Shown here in pieces: positions 53,507 to 62,447 of a stretch of DNA of 64,000 bases. The position numbers and the translations under genes were made by a program. The number at the start of each line of letters is the position of its first letter. Position 1 is the stretch's first letter. Origin of the DNA: Daejeonella lutea (GTDB taxonomy: Bacteria > Bacteroidota > Bacteroidia > Sphingobacteriales > Sphingobacteriaceae); contig NZ_FUYR01000003.1 in the NCBI RefSeq assembly GCF_900168015.1, positions 186,001 to 250,000 of the forward strand, in the 5' to 3' direction. Under the pieces are notes generated by a model. The model was not told the DNA's origin, did no database searches, and worked only from the letters and a program-made list of their open reading frames with translations.

Positions 53507-54820
53507 CTACTCAAGAGACAAGGTTCCGGATAGTTGCTGAAGAGAAACTTCGGCAAGTTTAGCCTGATACTGGGCATTTGTATAACGCGCACTGGCGTCG
53601 ATATAATTCCGTTGTGCTTCCCTGAATTCAAGGGGAGCGACACTTCCCAGCCGGAATTTCTCCATCGTTATGTCCAGATTCTGTCGGGCCACCTCCAGGT
53701 TTTGCTGTTCAAGCCTTACCAGTTCAAGGTTTGTTTGAAATGTTTGATAAATAGAAGTCAGCTGGGCTGAAATATTCTGATTAATCTTCTCATATTCCAA
53801 CTTCGCATTGTCAATTTCAATCGACGCATTCTTTTCATTTCTTTTCTGCAAAAACCCATTAAAGATATTCACAGATGCCGTCATCCCATAATTGAAGCCA
53901 CGGCCCACAGAACTACGGGCAAAGCCCAGTTCGGAGGTAGATTTATTGAAGTTATAACCGGAATTTAAAGAAACCGTAGGATAACGACCTGCTTTAACCT
54001 GCTTCAGGTTGAGTTCAGCAATACGTTTGTTTATGAGAGCAACCTGCAGATCCGGGCTTTGTTCATTTGCTGAAGTTTGAAGATCAGCAAGCAGGAGCCT
54101 GTTTTGAATAATGATCGTATCCGACACCGTAAAATCGGTATTGATATCTCTTGCCATCAATTCATTCAGCCGTATTTTCGTGCCACGGTAGATGTCAATT
54201 TGTCTTAAGAGATTAGTTGTATCGGTGTTCAGGTCGACCGATGCAGCCAGCACCTCAAGTTTGGCTGCCCTGCCAATCAGGTATCGATTCTGCGAGTTTT
54301 TTAGCCTGAGACGGGAAATGTCCACCGCACCATTCAAGGCTTTTATTTGCTGCTGCTGCTGCACGAGGTCATAGTAGTTGTTAACCACATCAGCAAGTGT
54401 AGTTTGCACAGTAAGCTTAAAGTTGGTTTCTCCGAGCTTTTGGAGTTCTTTAAGCCTGTCATACCGGGCGAACATACCGAACCCATCAAACACCTGCCAA
54501 TTAAAGGCCGGACCATAAGATAAATTGGAGTTCCGGGCACCGTTTCGTTCCTGAGTGACACCACTGGAGAGCGTTTGAGTAGTGTTGGAGCTGGTGTTAT
54601 TCGTACTGAAATTCCCGGTAACGATTGGGAACATCCCGGCATTGGCCCTACTCACATTCGTTTTGGCAATCTCAATGTCATTGCGGGTTAGCCTGATATC
54701 GTAGTTGTTCTCCAGGGCAAGTTGTACAGCTCTTTCCAGTGTCAGCCGCTCCTGCGCCCTGGAAAAGGGAGATGCGAGTACACCGACAACCAGATATAAA
54801 ATTATTGTTTTCCACTTCAT
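53507..54820 (-). CDS. TolC-family outer membrane efflux protein
   Basis: A full-length 437-residue TolC-type protein: signal peptide (ends RAQ), duplicated helix/strand repeats with LERAVQLALENNYDIRLTRN in the first half and RQNLDITMEKFRLGSVAPLE in the second, ending QQLSGTLSLE. It forms the trimeric outer-membrane channel of the RND pump encoded immediately upstream (37-base gap). Compare the half-length relative at 47.8-48.4 kb. Confidence 0.93.
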   Translation of the reverse strand: MKWKTIILYLVVGVLASPFSRAQERLTLERAVQLALENNYDIRLTRNDIEIAKTNVSRANAGMFPIVTGNFSTNNTSSNTTQTLSSGVTQERNGARNSNLSYGPAFNWQVFDGFGMFARYDRLKELQKLGETNFKLTVQTTLADVVNNYYDLVQQQQQIKALNGAVDISRLRLKNSQNRYLIGRAAKLEVLAASVDLNTDTTNLLRQIDIYRGTKIRLNELMARDINTDFTVSDTIIIQNRLLLADLQTSANEQSPDLQVALINKRIAELNLKQVKAGRYPTVSLNSGYNFNKSTSELGFARSSVGRGFNYGMTASVNIFNGFLQKRNEKNASIEIDNAKLEYEKINQNISAQLTSIYQTFQTNLELVRLEQQNLEVARQNLDITMEKFRLGSVAPLEFREAQRNYIDASARYTNAQYQAKLAEVSLQQLSGTLSLE

Positions 54821-54857
54821 TGGTAAATTGGATAGTCTTCAGCTTAAATTGAATCAG

Positions 54858-57800
54858 TTAGTTGTGCGCGAGTTCAAGCTTTTCTTCTTTCGTCTTATTT
54901 TCATCAGGAATCTCCGGAAGTGCTTTATGCTTCTTCGACCACATCGAGTAGATCGCCGGGATCACGTAAAGAGTAAGCACCAGAGAGAATAATGTTCCGC
55001 CAATAATTACTATACCCATACTCATCCTGCTTTTTGCGGCGGCACCGAGAGCCAAAGCAATTGGCAATGCACCGAGCGCGATGGCCAAGCTAGTCATCAG
55101 GATTGGCCTTAGCCGCGCCACCGATGCTTCAACGATTGCTTCGTGTAGCGGTAAACCGCGCTCCTTCAACTGGTTCGCAAACTCCACAATCAAGATCCCG
55201 TTCTTCGTCACCAACCCAATAAGCATAATCGTTCCGATCTGGCTGAAGATATTCCAGGTCTGACCGAATAGCCAGAGCGACAGAAATGCACCAGCCACAG
55301 CCATAGGTACAGTGATTATAATGATCAACGGATCGATAAAGCTTTCAAACTGCGCTGCAAGAATCAAATAAACAAGTAGGAGGGCAAGACCGAAGGCAAA
55401 AAGCGTATTTGATGAACTTTCCTGGAAGTCGCGCGATTCTCCGCCCAGACTTGTAGAGAATGTATCGTCGAGCACTTTTGCTTTTATAGCTTCCATAGCT
55501 GCAATTCCATCCCCAATACTTTTACCAGGGGCCAGTCCCGCAGAAACAGTTGCCGACAGGAACCTGTTATTGTGGTATAATTGCGGCGGACTACTGCGTT
55601 CTTCAACAGTAACCAGGTTGTCCAGCTGGATCAATTCTCCCTGATTGTTTCTTACAAAGGTCGAAGTTAGGTCCATCGGGTCATCACGGTCTGATTTGGC
55701 ATACTGTCCCATTACCTGGTATTGCTTTCCGTTCATAATGAAGTAGCCAAATCGCTGGCCACTGAGTGCTAATTGAAGCGACTGTGCAACATCAAGCACT
55801 GACACGCCCAAACTTTGCGCCTTATCCCGGTCAATGGTTACATTAATCTCAGGCTTGTTAAACTTCAGGTTGACATCAGTACTGGAGAAGGTAGGATCCT
55901 GTGATGCCTGATTCATAAACTCAGGGATTTTCTCCTGCAGCTTAGCAAAATTAGGTGCCTGAATAATAAATTGAATTGGTAGACCTCCCCGTCTGTTTAC
56001 AGCAATAGTTGGCTGCTCAGTCACGAGAGTCCTGCCTGTAGTAAACTTCTTGGTTATTTTGCTCAGTGCAGTTACAACCTCCTTTTGGCTTCTTTCACGG
56101 TCGCCCGGATCCACTAGCGCCAGACGCATAAAGCCCGAATTGGCTGATCCGGAACCTCCAAAGCCCGGGGCGGTATAGATGATATTTACTTTCTTTTCAG
56201 GGATAGAATCGTTGACAACTTTTGCAAGTTCCAGCATAAACCTGTCCATATACTCAAAGGTGGTTCCTTCGGGGGCACTGGCCTGGACACTAACAAAGCT
56301 TCGATCGTCGTAAGGTGCGGTTTCTTTTTGAAGCAGAGTCCAGAACAGGGCGATCATACCGATACACACCACGATGATCGGGAAGCTTACCCAGCGCCTG
56401 GTCATGAAATTCTGTAATGATTCAGCGTAGCCAGTCGTCATCTTCACGAAGTAGGGCTCCGTCATCGTATAGAACTTTGATTTCTTCTGCACCCCGCCTT
56501 TCATCAGGTAGGCGTTAAGCATAGGAGTAAGGGTCAGCGATACGAAAGCCGAAATAAGTACAGCCGCCCCGATGACTATCCCAAATTCCCTGAAGAGCCG
56601 CCCTACAAATCCTTCGAGGAATATTACCGGCAGGAATACCGCAGCAAGTGTTATAGAGATGGAAATAACTGCCCAGAAGATCTCATTAGACCCCTTGATT
56701 GCGGCCTCAAAGGGCGACATCCCTTCCTCGACCTTTTTATAGATATTCTCCGTTACCACAATTCCGTCATCCACCACTAATCCTGTAGCAAGTACGATTG
56801 CAAGCAATGTGAGTACATTCACAGAGAAGCCGAAAATGTACATAATGAAGAACGTCGCGATAAGCGATACCGGAATGTCGATCAGCGGCCTGAATGCTAT
56901 ACTCCAATCCCTGAAGAACAAATAAATAATCAGAATTACCAGTACCAGTGAAATAAGAATGGTTTCAGAAACCTCGATTACTGATTGTTTAATAAATACT
57001 GTATTATCAATAACCAGCTCCATTTTAATGTCTTTCGGAAGCTCTTTCAGGATCTGCTGATACCTTTCGTTAACAAGCTTGGAGATCTCCAGATAATTGG
57101 TTCCCGGTTGCGGTGTAATGGCAAGTCCGATCATCGGTGTTCCAGACTCACGCATAACACTCTCCATATTCTCAGGAGCAAGAATTGCTTCGCCAACATC
57201 ACTAAAACGGGTTATGCGGTTTGAATCTGTTTTTAGAATCAGGTTATTAAAACCCTCAACGGTATTGAGATTACCAATTGTCTTAATTCCCAGCTCTGTG
57301 TTATCTCCGGTAAGTTTACCAGATGGAAGGTCAACATTCTCCCTGGCGAGAGCATTACGAACATCCAAAGGGGTAAGGCCATAAGCTGATAACTTATTAG
57401 GATCGATCCACAAGCGCATCGCGTAGCGCTTTTCGCCGTAAATATTGAGACTGCTGACACCAGGTACGGTCTGGAAACGGGGTACAATTACGTTATCCGC
57501 ATAATCACTTAATGACAGCGAACTACGGGTATTACTTTGCAGCGTAAACGTCATGATAGGCTGTGAATCCGCGTCCTGCTTAGAAACTACCGGCGGTGCA
57601 CTGATATCCTGAGGCAGACTTCTGGCGGCCTGAGAAACTTTATCCCTGATATCATTAGCCGCTTCCTCCAGGTTTTTATCCAGAGTAAACTCAACTGTAA
57701 TATTGCTCGATCCCTGGCTGCTTGAAGAGGTTATATTACGAATACCATCTATGGAATTAATCGCCTTTTCGAGAGGCTCCGTTATCTGAGATTCAATTAC

Positions 57801-57971
57801 ATCGGAGTTTGCACCGGCATAACTTGTCCTCACAGAAATTACAGGGGGATCAATCGACGGAAATTCCCTGATGCCCAAAAAAGTAAATCCAATAATTCCG
57901 AATAACACAAGAACCAGGTTCATGACGATAGTCAGGACCGGCCTTTTTATGCTGGTGGATGATAAACTCAT
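54858..57971 (-). CDS. RND-family efflux permease (HAE1 type)
   Basis: An inner-membrane proton-driven efflux pump of 1037 residues, the normal length for AcrB/MexB-type proteins. Typical start ending FLGIREFPSIDPPVISV, two large periplasmic domains, and the proton-relay aspartates D401/D402 in ATGLVVDDGIVVTENIYKKV. SIGDGIAAMEAIKAKVLDD and SQIGTIMLIGLVTKNGILIV mark the second half. It follows the adaptor gene by 4 bases. Substrates cannot be told from the sequence. Confidence 0.96.
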   Translation of the reverse strand: MSLSSTSIKRPVLTIVMNLVLVLFGIIGFTFLGIREFPSIDPPVISVRTSYAGANSDVIESQITEPLEKAINSIDGIRNITSSSSQGSSNITVEFTLDKNLEEAANDIRDKVSQAARSLPQDISAPPVVSKQDADSQPIMTFTLQSNTRSSLSLSDYADNVIVPRFQTVPGVSSLNIYGEKRYAMRLWIDPNKLSAYGLTPLDVRNALARENVDLPSGKLTGDNTELGIKTIGNLNTVEGFNNLILKTDSNRITRFSDVGEAILAPENMESVMRESGTPMIGLAITPQPGTNYLEISKLVNERYQQILKELPKDIKMELVIDNTVFIKQSVIEVSETILISLVLVILIIYLFFRDWSIAFRPLIDIPVSLIATFFIMYIFGFSVNVLTLLAIVLATGLVVDDGIVVTENIYKKVEEGMSPFEAAIKGSNEIFWAVISISITLAAVFLPVIFLEGFVGRLFREFGIVIGAAVLISAFVSLTLTPMLNAYLMKGGVQKKSKFYTMTEPYFVKMTTGYAESLQNFMTRRWVSFPIIVVCIGMIALFWTLLQKETAPYDDRSFVSVQASAPEGTTFEYMDRFMLELAKVVNDSIPEKKVNIIYTAPGFGGSGSANSGFMRLALVDPGDRERSQKEVVTALSKITKKFTTGRTLVTEQPTIAVNRRGGLPIQFIIQAPNFAKLQEKIPEFMNQASQDPTFSSTDVNLKFNKPEINVTIDRDKAQSLGVSVLDVAQSLQLALSGQRFGYFIMNGKQYQVMGQYAKSDRDDPMDLTSTFVRNNQGELIQLDNLVTVEERSSPPQLYHNNRFLSATVSAGLAPGKSIGDGIAAMEAIKAKVLDDTFSTSLGGESRDFQESSSNTLFAFGLALLLVYLILAAQFESFIDPLIIIITVPMAVAGAFLSLWLFGQTWNIFSQIGTIMLIGLVTKNGILIVEFANQLKERGLPLHEAIVEASVARLRPILMTSLAIALGALPIALALGAAAKSRMSMGIVIIGGTLFSLVLTLYVIPAIYSMWSKKHKALPEIPDENKTKEEKLELAHN

Positions 57972-57975
57972 ACGA

Positions 57976-59085
57976 TTAATTTTTAGTGATCTTTACCTTT
58001 ACCGGACTGTCTGGCTTCAGAGCCATGATTCCTGTTGTTAAAAGAGTGTCACCTGCGCTCAGGCCTGATATTACTAAAACTTCTTTTTCTGTACGGGTAC
58101 TGGTTTCAATCAGTACTTCGGTAGCCTTGCCATTCTTACTTACAAACACCTTTTTCCCGCGTTCTACTGGTACGACAGCTTCAGATGGAATCAGGATAGC
58201 GTTAGTTATCTGTGCAAGCGGTAAATCAACTTTAGTGAACGAGCCCGGAAGTAAAAGTCCTCCAGGGTTGGCCGCCCTCGCTGCAATCTTCAAGGTTCTG
58301 GATGTTTCATTAATGCCCGGGTCAATTGCATAGACGGTAGCAGTATTTCTTCTTTCGCTGCCTGATACGGTAAAGTGAATATCCGATCCGGTACGAATCT
58401 GCTGGGCATACTTTTCAGGAACTGAGAATATGATCTTCACAGGGTCTGTGCTGCTCAGACTTGCCACCACCGTTGCAGGAGTTATGTATCCGCCTACAGA
58501 AACCGTTTTTAATCCGATGCGACCACTAAATGGAGCTACTACAACAGTTCTTGAAATTTGTGCCCGGATTAGGCGCGTTGCTGCCTGTAGTGATCGTTTA
58601 TCAGCAAGAGCGATATCATATTCTTCCTTACTTATCGCTTCTTTTTTAAGAAGCATGTTCGCACGCAGCTCTGTTTCCGACGCTAGTTTTTCTCTGGTTA
58701 ATGCCTGAGATAACTGTGCCTGCAGCTCAATATCATTTATCTTGAGCAGCGTCTGGCCCCTTCTTACATTGCTGCCTTCACGGAAATAGATGCCTTTGAT
58801 CAGGCCGGACACTTCTGATCTGATCTCAATCTGCTCATTAGCCTCGATCGAGCCAGTCACAGAAAGTGAATTTGAGAAGCTTTTAGGGGTAACAATAACG
58901 CCATTAACAGGAACTGGGGGACCACCTGGTCCACCCGGTCCGCCTCCCGGCCCCCCGGCGCCACGACCTGCACCGCCGCCTCTTCCTCCTGCATCTCCCT
59001 TTTGACTGTTAGCTTTTATCCGATAGGCAACAAAAGCACCGAACAGAATTACGAGCAGGGCGTAAACAATATATTTAGTCTTCAT
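57976..59085 (-). CDS. RND efflux periplasmic adaptor
   Basis: A 369-residue membrane-fusion protein. An N-terminal helix (MKTKYIVYALLVILFGAFVA), then an unusual Gly/Pro-rich linker (about residues 33-60, GGRGGGAGRGAGGPGG), biotinyl-lipoyl halves (EQIEIRSEVSGLIKGIYFRE and VVAPFSGRIGLKTVSVGGYI) flanking the alpha-hairpin, and beta-barrel and proximal domains to the end. It bridges the permease and TolC protein. The adaptor ATG overlaps the end of the MarR gene by 11 bases, so it is translationally linked with its regulator. Confidence 0.94.
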   Translation of the reverse strand: MKTKYIVYALLVILFGAFVAYRIKANSQKGDAGGRGGGAGRGAGGPGGGPGGPGGPPVPVNGVIVTPKSFSNSLSVTGSIEANEQIEIRSEVSGLIKGIYFREGSNVRRGQTLLKINDIELQAQLSQALTREKLASETELRANMLLKKEAISKEEYDIALADKRSLQAATRLIRAQISRTVVVAPFSGRIGLKTVSVGGYITPATVVASLSSTDPVKIIFSVPEKYAQQIRTGSDIHFTVSGSERRNTATVYAIDPGINETSRTLKIAARAANPGGLLLPGSFTKVDLPLAQITNAILIPSEAVVPVERGKKVFVSKNGKATEVLIETSTRTEKEVLVISGLSAGDTLLTTGIMALKPDSPVKVKITKN

Positions 59086-59545
59086 AGGTCTTGATCATAG
59101 GGTTTATCTCAGAAGAGGGAGTTGGTACAATATCTGATAAATTATCCTGAATGCTGCGGAGCACTTGCATGAAAATTAACTTGTCAGCAGTATTGATATT
59201 TCTAAGTGAACGGTTATTTAATTCTTCAATGGCTCCTTTAATTACCGGCAAATCTGTTCTGGCCTTTAATGTAAGCTTAATCAGCTGTTCACGCCGATCG
59301 TTCGGATTTTTTTCACGGATGATATAGCCGTTCTCACCCAAATAATCCAGCATGCTTACCATATATGACTTATCAATATGTAATAATTCTGCCAGTGCTT
59401 TTTGTGATAAGGCTTCATGGTGCGTATCAATTAAAACTAAAACGTAGTGATACCTGTCTATAGATAAATGAAGTAAGCTTTTAGACAGCCCGTACAAGTA
59501 TCTCTTGGTAACAGTGGTTAGTGCTTGGGCAAGAGGCTCTTCCAT
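59075..59545 (-). CDS. MarR-family transcriptional regulator of the efflux operon
   Basis: A 156-residue winged-helix regulator from ATG 59545; an in-frame TTG four codons upstream is possible. Helix-turn-helix ALAELLHIDKSYMVSMLDYL and wing GYIIREKNPNDRREQLIKLT are typical. As first gene of the operon it likely represses the downstream adaptor-permease-TolC genes and responds to a pump substrate. A TAGTTG-N7-CAACTA dyad 35 bases upstream is a candidate operator. Confidence 0.92.
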   Translation of the reverse strand: MEEPLAQALTTVTKRYLYGLSKSLLHLSIDRYHYVLVLIDTHHEALSQKALAELLHIDKSYMVSMLDYLGENGYIIREKNPNDRREQLIKLTLKARTDLPVIKGAIEELNNRSLRNINTADKLIFMQVLRSIQDNLSDIVPTPSSEINPMIKTYED

Positions 59546-59579
59546 AATCCTACACAAAGCTATTTGTATACTTGCAAAT

Positions 59580-59598
59580 TAGTTGGTTGTAGCAACTA
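59580..59598. promoter_or_regulatory. Candidate MarR operator
   Basis: TAGTTG-GTTGTAG-CAACTA is a perfect 6-bp inverted repeat with a 7-base spacer. It lies between the divergent MarR and M61 peptidase genes. A second, imperfect dyad (ATTTGTA...TGCAAAT) overlaps its left side. MarR proteins commonly bind such dyads over their own promoter. Confidence 0.45.
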
Positions 59599-59661
59599 TT
59601 TTACAGCGAGAGATTGTAATCAGACTTTGAAAGAAGATAACAAAACTTAATTTTGACACCT

Positions 59662-61476
59662 ATGCATATACTTAAATCGACGTCCCTTATTATTTTTATG
59701 GTAATTATTTCAACCACGTTAAGCGCCCAGGAGAAAATAGCTTTTAAAGTTTCTTTCCTGGAACCGAAGGCTCATTACGCAGATGTCGAAATGGACATTT
59801 CAGGCCTTAAGGATGATCAGATAGATCTGAAGATGCCTGTCTGGACACCAGGCTCATATCTTATACGTGAGTTTGCAAAAAATGTAGAGGGTTTCCAGGT
59901 ATCGGGGGCTTCGGGTGGAGCGCTGAGCTTTAGCAAGGTAAATAAGAACACCTGGAGGATTAATACTGCGAAGAATTCTGCTATCAAAGTAAAATACCGT
60001 GTCTACTCCTTTGAGATCTCGGTACGGACAAGTTTTGTGGATGAATCGCATGCTTTTCTTTCACCCGCAGGATTGTTTCTTTACCCAGCAGGAAAACTGA
60101 AAATGCCATCTACGGTAACAATCATTCCACATGCGAACTGGACTAAAATATCAACCGGTCTAGATAAAGTCGCGGGTAAGGAAAACACCTTTGCTGCCAG
60201 TGATTTCGATATTCTGTATGATTCGCCGATAGAAGTAGGCAACCAGGATATCTTTGAGTTTACTGCTGCAGGGGTGAACCATGAAGTTGCCATGTATGGC
60301 GGAGGCAACTATGACAAGGAGGTTTTGAAGCGTGATATAGCCAAGATCGTTCATGAGCAAACCAAAGTCTTTGGAGTGAATCCGAATAAACGATATGTCT
60401 TTATTGTACACAACTTCAATTCTGGCGGCGGCGGATTAGAGCATTTAAACTCTACTGTTTTAGGCGCTACCAGGAATGCCTACAATACTGAAGTCGGACT
60501 GCTCCGCTTTTTAGGTTTGGTTTCGCACGAATATTTCCATCTCTGGAATGTAAAACGGCTGCGGCCTATCGCCCTCGGCCCGTTCAACTATGATGAGGAA
60601 AACTATACCACTAATTTATGGATAGCCGAGGGTTTCACGGCCTATTACCAGGATGTGTTTACGCAACGCGCCGGGCTGCAAACCCCGGAACGTTTCATTG
60701 CCAGCCTGGCATCAGCTATTAGTACAGTAGAAAATACACCGGGTAATAGGGTAGAAACTGTTGCGGATGCAAGTTTTGATGCGTGGATCAAGCAATATCG
60801 CCCGAATGAGAATTCGCCAAATTCAACGATCTCATATTACAGTAAAGGTTCGCTGATCGCTTTAATAATGGATCTGGAGATCATACATTCTACACAGGGA
60901 AAAGCTGGACTGGACGAAGTGATGAAGGCTATGTATGATGAATATTACGTGAAAAAGAAACGCGGTTATACCGATGCGGAGTTCAAAGCTATGGCGGAAA
61001 AAATAGCCGGGCATTCATTAACGAATATTTACAACGATTACATAAACGGCCTCAAGACGATTGACTATAACAAATACTTCGATTATGCAGGTCTTGCAAT
61101 TACAAATGAAGCCGCCCAAAGCAATGAGCCCTACCTGGGTATTGCTACCGCCTTAAGGGAAGGTAAAATGATCATCTCGCAGGTTGCACGCGGAAGCGGT
61201 GCCTGGAATGATGGACTGAATGTGAATGATGAGATCATCTCCATCGATAATTACACAATAGCCAAGACTAAGACAGGGAATACCGAGATGCTGAAATACG
61301 TGGCTGGCAGGAGTGTTGGCGAGAAAGCCCGGGTGACAGTAATTCGGGATGGCCAGGAAAAGGTTATTGATGTAAACTTAGGAAGAAATCCTGCAGTGAA
61401 GTACAGCATCTCTGCACTTCAAAATCCTTCCGCAGCTCAGATGGCTGTACGGAAGCGATGGTTAAAACTAGAATAA
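59662..61476 (+). CDS. M61-family (glycyl aminopeptidase-like) metallopeptidase with PDZ domain
   Basis: A 604-residue exported zinc peptidase from ATG 59662; the open frame extends to a TTG nine bases upstream. Signal peptide ends LSAQ. An N-terminal beta domain (MPVWTPGSYLIREFAKN) is followed by the catalytic domain with GLVSHEYFHLWNVKRLRP (zinc ligands H289 and H293) and WIAEGFTAYYQD with the third ligand Glu. The C-terminal part (about 490-580) is a PDZ domain with YLGIATALREGK and LNVNDEIISIDNYTIAK. Periplasmic. It ends just before a strong terminator. Confidence 0.93.
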   Translation: MHILKSTSLIIFMVIISTTLSAQEKIAFKVSFLEPKAHYADVEMDISGLKDDQIDLKMPVWTPGSYLIREFAKNVEGFQVSGASGGALSFSKVNKNTWRINTAKNSAIKVKYRVYSFEISVRTSFVDESHAFLSPAGLFLYPAGKLKMPSTVTIIPHANWTKISTGLDKVAGKENTFAASDFDILYDSPIEVGNQDIFEFTAAGVNHEVAMYGGGNYDKEVLKRDIAKIVHEQTKVFGVNPNKRYVFIVHNFNSGGGGLEHLNSTVLGATRNAYNTEVGLLRFLGLVSHEYFHLWNVKRLRPIALGPFNYDEENYTTNLWIAEGFTAYYQDVFTQRAGLQTPERFIASLASAISTVENTPGNRVETVADASFDAWIKQYRPNENSPNSTISYYSKGSLIALIMDLEIIHSTQGKAGLDEVMKAMYDEYYVKKKRGYTDAEFKAMAEKIAGHSLTNIYNDYINGLKTIDYNKYFDYAGLAITNEAAQSNEPYLGIATALREGKMIISQVARGSGAWNDGLNVNDEIISIDNYTIAKTKTGNTEMLKYVAGRSVGEKARVTVIRDGQEKVIDVNLGRNPAVKYSISALQNPSAAQMAVRKRWLKLE

Positions 61477-61478
61477 AC

Positions 61479-61507
61479 AAAAAAGCAGCTTCACAGCTGC
61501 TTTTTTT
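61479..61507. terminator. Bidirectional rho-independent terminator
   Basis: AAAAAAGCAGCT-TCAC-AGCTGCTTTTTTT is a perfect 6-bp GC-containing stem flanked by A-run and T-run on both sides, so it works on both strands. It lies exactly between the convergent stops at 61476 and 61510. Confidence 0.92.
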
Positions 61508-61509
61508 AT

Positions 61510-61983
61510 TTAAAACGTTAAGCGTATAGCCAGGCCGACATCTCCTGTCCCGAAATTTGTATCGGGAGTCAGCTCAAGTCTTGGTCTCCAGTCGACAGCC
61601 AGGTTCAAGGGAACTCCGTCAAATTTATAGTCAAGGCCAAGAACGCCGTCAGCGCTCAGGAACAGATCGCCCTCAAAGTTCTTCACCTTGTATGAGCCTA
61701 TACTACCACCACCTCCGTAATACCATAACAGCCCCGGAGCTCCGCCAATCGGATTGTGAACCTCATACAAGCCTGTTAACAGGAATCTTTTAAAATTATC
61801 ATTACTCCTTACCGAAAGGTTAAGGTCCAATGCTTTATTCGTATTGAGGAAAGTTTTGAAGTTAACGCCATTGTAGGGTCCGATCCTTACACCAATAGCA
61901 TTTTCATAAGATTGTGCATTTGCATTCGATCCGCCAATTAGGAACAGACCGGCAGTTAAACATAGTAATAGTAGCTTCTTCAT
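61510..61983 (-). CDS. Outer-membrane beta-barrel-like small protein
   Basis: A 157-residue protein from ATG 61983; an upstream in-frame GTG would add six residues. The signal peptide ends NANAQ. The rest consists of alternating short amphipathic strands (VRIGPYNGVNFKTF, LDLNLSVRSNDNFKRF, WYYGGGGSIGSYKVKNF, PLNLAVDWRPRLELTP) ending in AIRLTF, a C-terminal aromatic signature of outer-membrane barrels. No named family recognised. Function unknown. Confidence 0.8.
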   Translation of the reverse strand: MKKLLLLCLTAGLFLIGGSNANAQSYENAIGVRIGPYNGVNFKTFLNTNKALDLNLSVRSNDNFKRFLLTGLYEVHNPIGGAPGLLWYYGGGGSIGSYKVKNFEGDLFLSADGVLGLDYKFDGVPLNLAVDWRPRLELTPDTNFGTGDVGLAIRLTF

Positions 61984-62001
61984 AATGTGTGTTTTTTGCA
62001 C

Positions 62002-62447
62002 TGGCTTTTCAAATACAGTGCCAGTTACTCGGGTTTAGATTGAAAATTTTCGTTATAGATAATAATTGTATAACGGCGGTTAAGTCATTAACGTATATCG
62101 ATTTATTTTAAATCGAAATTACCAAGCTACATTCTGTGAGGGTTCAATTAAAATTTACGATGAAATAGGGCGGGGACAGGACCGCTGGAACTAAATGTGT
62201 GGCTGCGCTTTACTAAAGCTGCGAACAAACTTATCGGAGGCCAATAATAAGGTTTGCCAAAGCCCCTTTTAGGCAATACTTTCAACGGCAAATGAACGGC
62301 AAATGAACGGCAAATGAACGGCAAATGAAATTGCCTTAATCAATGGGAAATACAGGCTTTTACAAGGCCTCTTCGAATTTTCTTATTTCGAATGCTTATT
62401 TTCATTAAATTGCTAAATTTCCATTATCAAGTATTCTACTAGAAATT
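62002..62447. other. Intergenic region between divergent genes
   Basis: A gap of about 450 bases holding the upstream regions of the barrel-like gene (minus) and the acyl-CoA synthetase gene (plus). It contains the 11-bp tandem repeat listed separately and a weak AT-rich hairpin near 62100. The repeat block is bracketed by GGCAAT and ATTGCC. No supported open frame or RNA gene. Confidence 0.6.
62286..62329. repeat. Four tandem copies of an 11-bp repeat
   Basis: Four perfect head-to-tail copies of CGGCAAATGAA starting at 62286, 62297, 62308 and 62319, preceded by CTTTCAA. The reverse complement occurs in three copies at 22183-22215 with the same CTTTCAA neighbour. The array lies 119 bases upstream of the acyl-CoA synthetase start. 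Confidence 0.95.

Noticed and set aside
57986-58333. Plus-strand 115-codon frame opposite the efflux adaptor gene
   Set aside because: Antisense shadow of a well-supported adaptor gene in a contiguous operon.
62160-62280. Plus-strand 25-codon frame upstream of the 11-bp array
   Set aside because: Short, cysteine-rich without pattern, and probably chance.
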